From Dehalococcoidales bacterium (lineage in GTDB: Bacteria; Chloroflexota; Dehalococcoidia; Dehalococcoidales; UBA2162): DNA of 6,621 nucleotides. The position numbers were made by a program, and so were the translations under genes. The stretch is from assembly GCA_020343555.1 (NCBI GenBank), contig CP070800.1:1211480-1218100 (forward strand), in the 5' to 3' direction. Below, one piece after another: positions 6,075 through 6,621 of the stretch (positions within the stretch are counted from its first letter, which is position 1; each line of letters opens with the position of its first letter). A model generated the notes under the pieces. The model saw nothing but the letters and a program-made list of their open reading frames with translations. It was not told the origin of the DNA and did not search any database.

Positions 6075-6620
6075 TTAGTCGTCATACTCGATCATTTCAT
6101 CGGGGACTCCGCATGAACCGTCGGCGCATTCGTCAAGGCTGTCCAGCGAACGCCACCGGTCAATAGACTGACTTCCGGAATACCCGAAGTCGGAAGCGTA
6201 CCATAAAGGACTGGTCTCTCCGCCGATGACAACAATGCTGATTTTATCGGGATCGCAGTAGGGGTTGATAAGAGCGTTATCGGGAAGCTTTTTCCATGAT
6301 GCGAACGGTTCTTTTCCTTCATTGGCAAGCGGAGTTACCAGCCAGTCGACATGATCGTAGCCCCAATACTGATCAGCCGGTATCCTTATATTGTCAGACA
6401 GCCACCTGCTGAAGTCCTGCTTGGTGGTGAAGCCGTCGGTCTCTTTCAGTGTATTGGCTACCAGCGGGTCCATGATCACCATCCCTTGGGTATATGAAGC
6501 CGGGATCGCCGCCATCTGCAGGGCAATTTCCTCGCCGATTGGGCGATTTGCCGCGGCTCCGGCACTGTTTGATATAATCCACCCCCTGAAAACGCTGACG
6601 ACACTCTCTTCAGCCTTAAA
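6075..6620 (-). CDS. Unrecognised protein, N-terminus cut off by the window edge
   Basis: The last 181 residues are visible, and the frame is open to the right edge. The methionine at 6515 is internal, since good coding sequence continues upstream of it (FRGWIISNSAGAAANRPIGE and beyond). Visible features are a segment FSRWLSDNIRIPADQYWGYD, a hydrophobic strand and turn ISIVVIGGETSPLWYASD, and SQSIDRWR shortly after. The acidic C-terminal tail holds a close cysteine pair (CADGSC) and ends EMIEYDD. There is no membrane segment in the visible part. The strand-Gly-Gly turn could belong to an alpha/beta fold, and the C-terminal CxxxxC might bind metal or form a disulfide. I cannot assign a family or reaction. 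It converges on the MATE gene and belongs to a separate transcript coming from the right. Confidence 0.75.
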   Translation of the reverse strand, partial: FKAEESVVSVFRGWIISNSAGAAANRPIGEEIALQMAAIPASYTQGMVIMDPLVANTLKETDGFTTKQDFSRWLSDNIRIPADQYWGYDHVDWLVTPLANEGKEPFASWKKLPDNALINPYCDPDKISIVVIGGETSPLWYASDFGYSGSQSIDRWRSLDSLDECADGSCGVPDEMIEYDD

Positions 6621-6621
6621 G

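Noticed and set aside
6092..6582. Other minus-strand frames at the right end (6092-6328, 6394-6582)
   Set aside because: They overlap the longer, open-ended frame at 6075-6620, which has coherent protein features. These look like frame shadows.

Overview
The window reads as ordinary bacterial chromosome of moderate to low G+C, with AT-rich gaps between genes. Shine-Dalgarno sites (AGGAG/GGAGG type) and sigma70-like promoters are clear. The mix of a Bacillus-type PurF relative with Fe-S ligands, a ChrB N-terminal protein, tandem rhodanese domains and a MATE pump suggests an environmental, perhaps anaerobic, bacterium. A Dehalococcoidia-like or similar lineage is only a guess. I see no rRNA, tRNA, insertion sequence, phage gene or CRISPR array.

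Layout, left to right. (1) Bases 1-1027, minus strand: a tandem rhodanese-domain protein whose C-terminus is cut by the window edge. (2) Bases 1034-1385: an AT-rich divergent intergenic region with a good -10 box for the next gene. (3) Bases 1386-2750, plus strand: an amidophosphoribosyltransferase-like protein that keeps its PRPP site and four Fe-S cysteines but lacks the N-terminal cysteine nucleophile. It ends in a strong intrinsic terminator at 2761-2797. (4) Bases 2961-3515, minus strand: a stand-alone ChrB N-terminal-type protein. (5) Bases 3516-3617: a compact divergent control region with two overlapping, face-to-face promoters and two tandem 14-bp palindromes. (6) Plus strand: a DinB-fold protein (3618-4130), then 19 bases later a 133-residue protein with two CxxC pairs (4150-4551), then 61 bases later a MATE efflux pump (4613-6016). 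(7) Bases 6075-6620, minus strand: the C-terminal 181 residues of a protein I do not recognise.

How the genes may work together. The centre (2961-6016) looks like one divergent unit: a ChrB-like candidate regulator facing a DinB-fold protein, a cysteine-pair protein and an efflux pump. ChrB proteins are linked to chromate response, several DinB-fold proteins are thiol-dependent transferases, and MATE pumps export drugs. A stress or detoxification module is therefore a reasonable inference, though no substrate can be read from the sequence. The PurF-like and rhodanese genes diverge from each other. Each has an altered catalytic site, and these two genes together with the divergent operator are the most interesting parts of the window.
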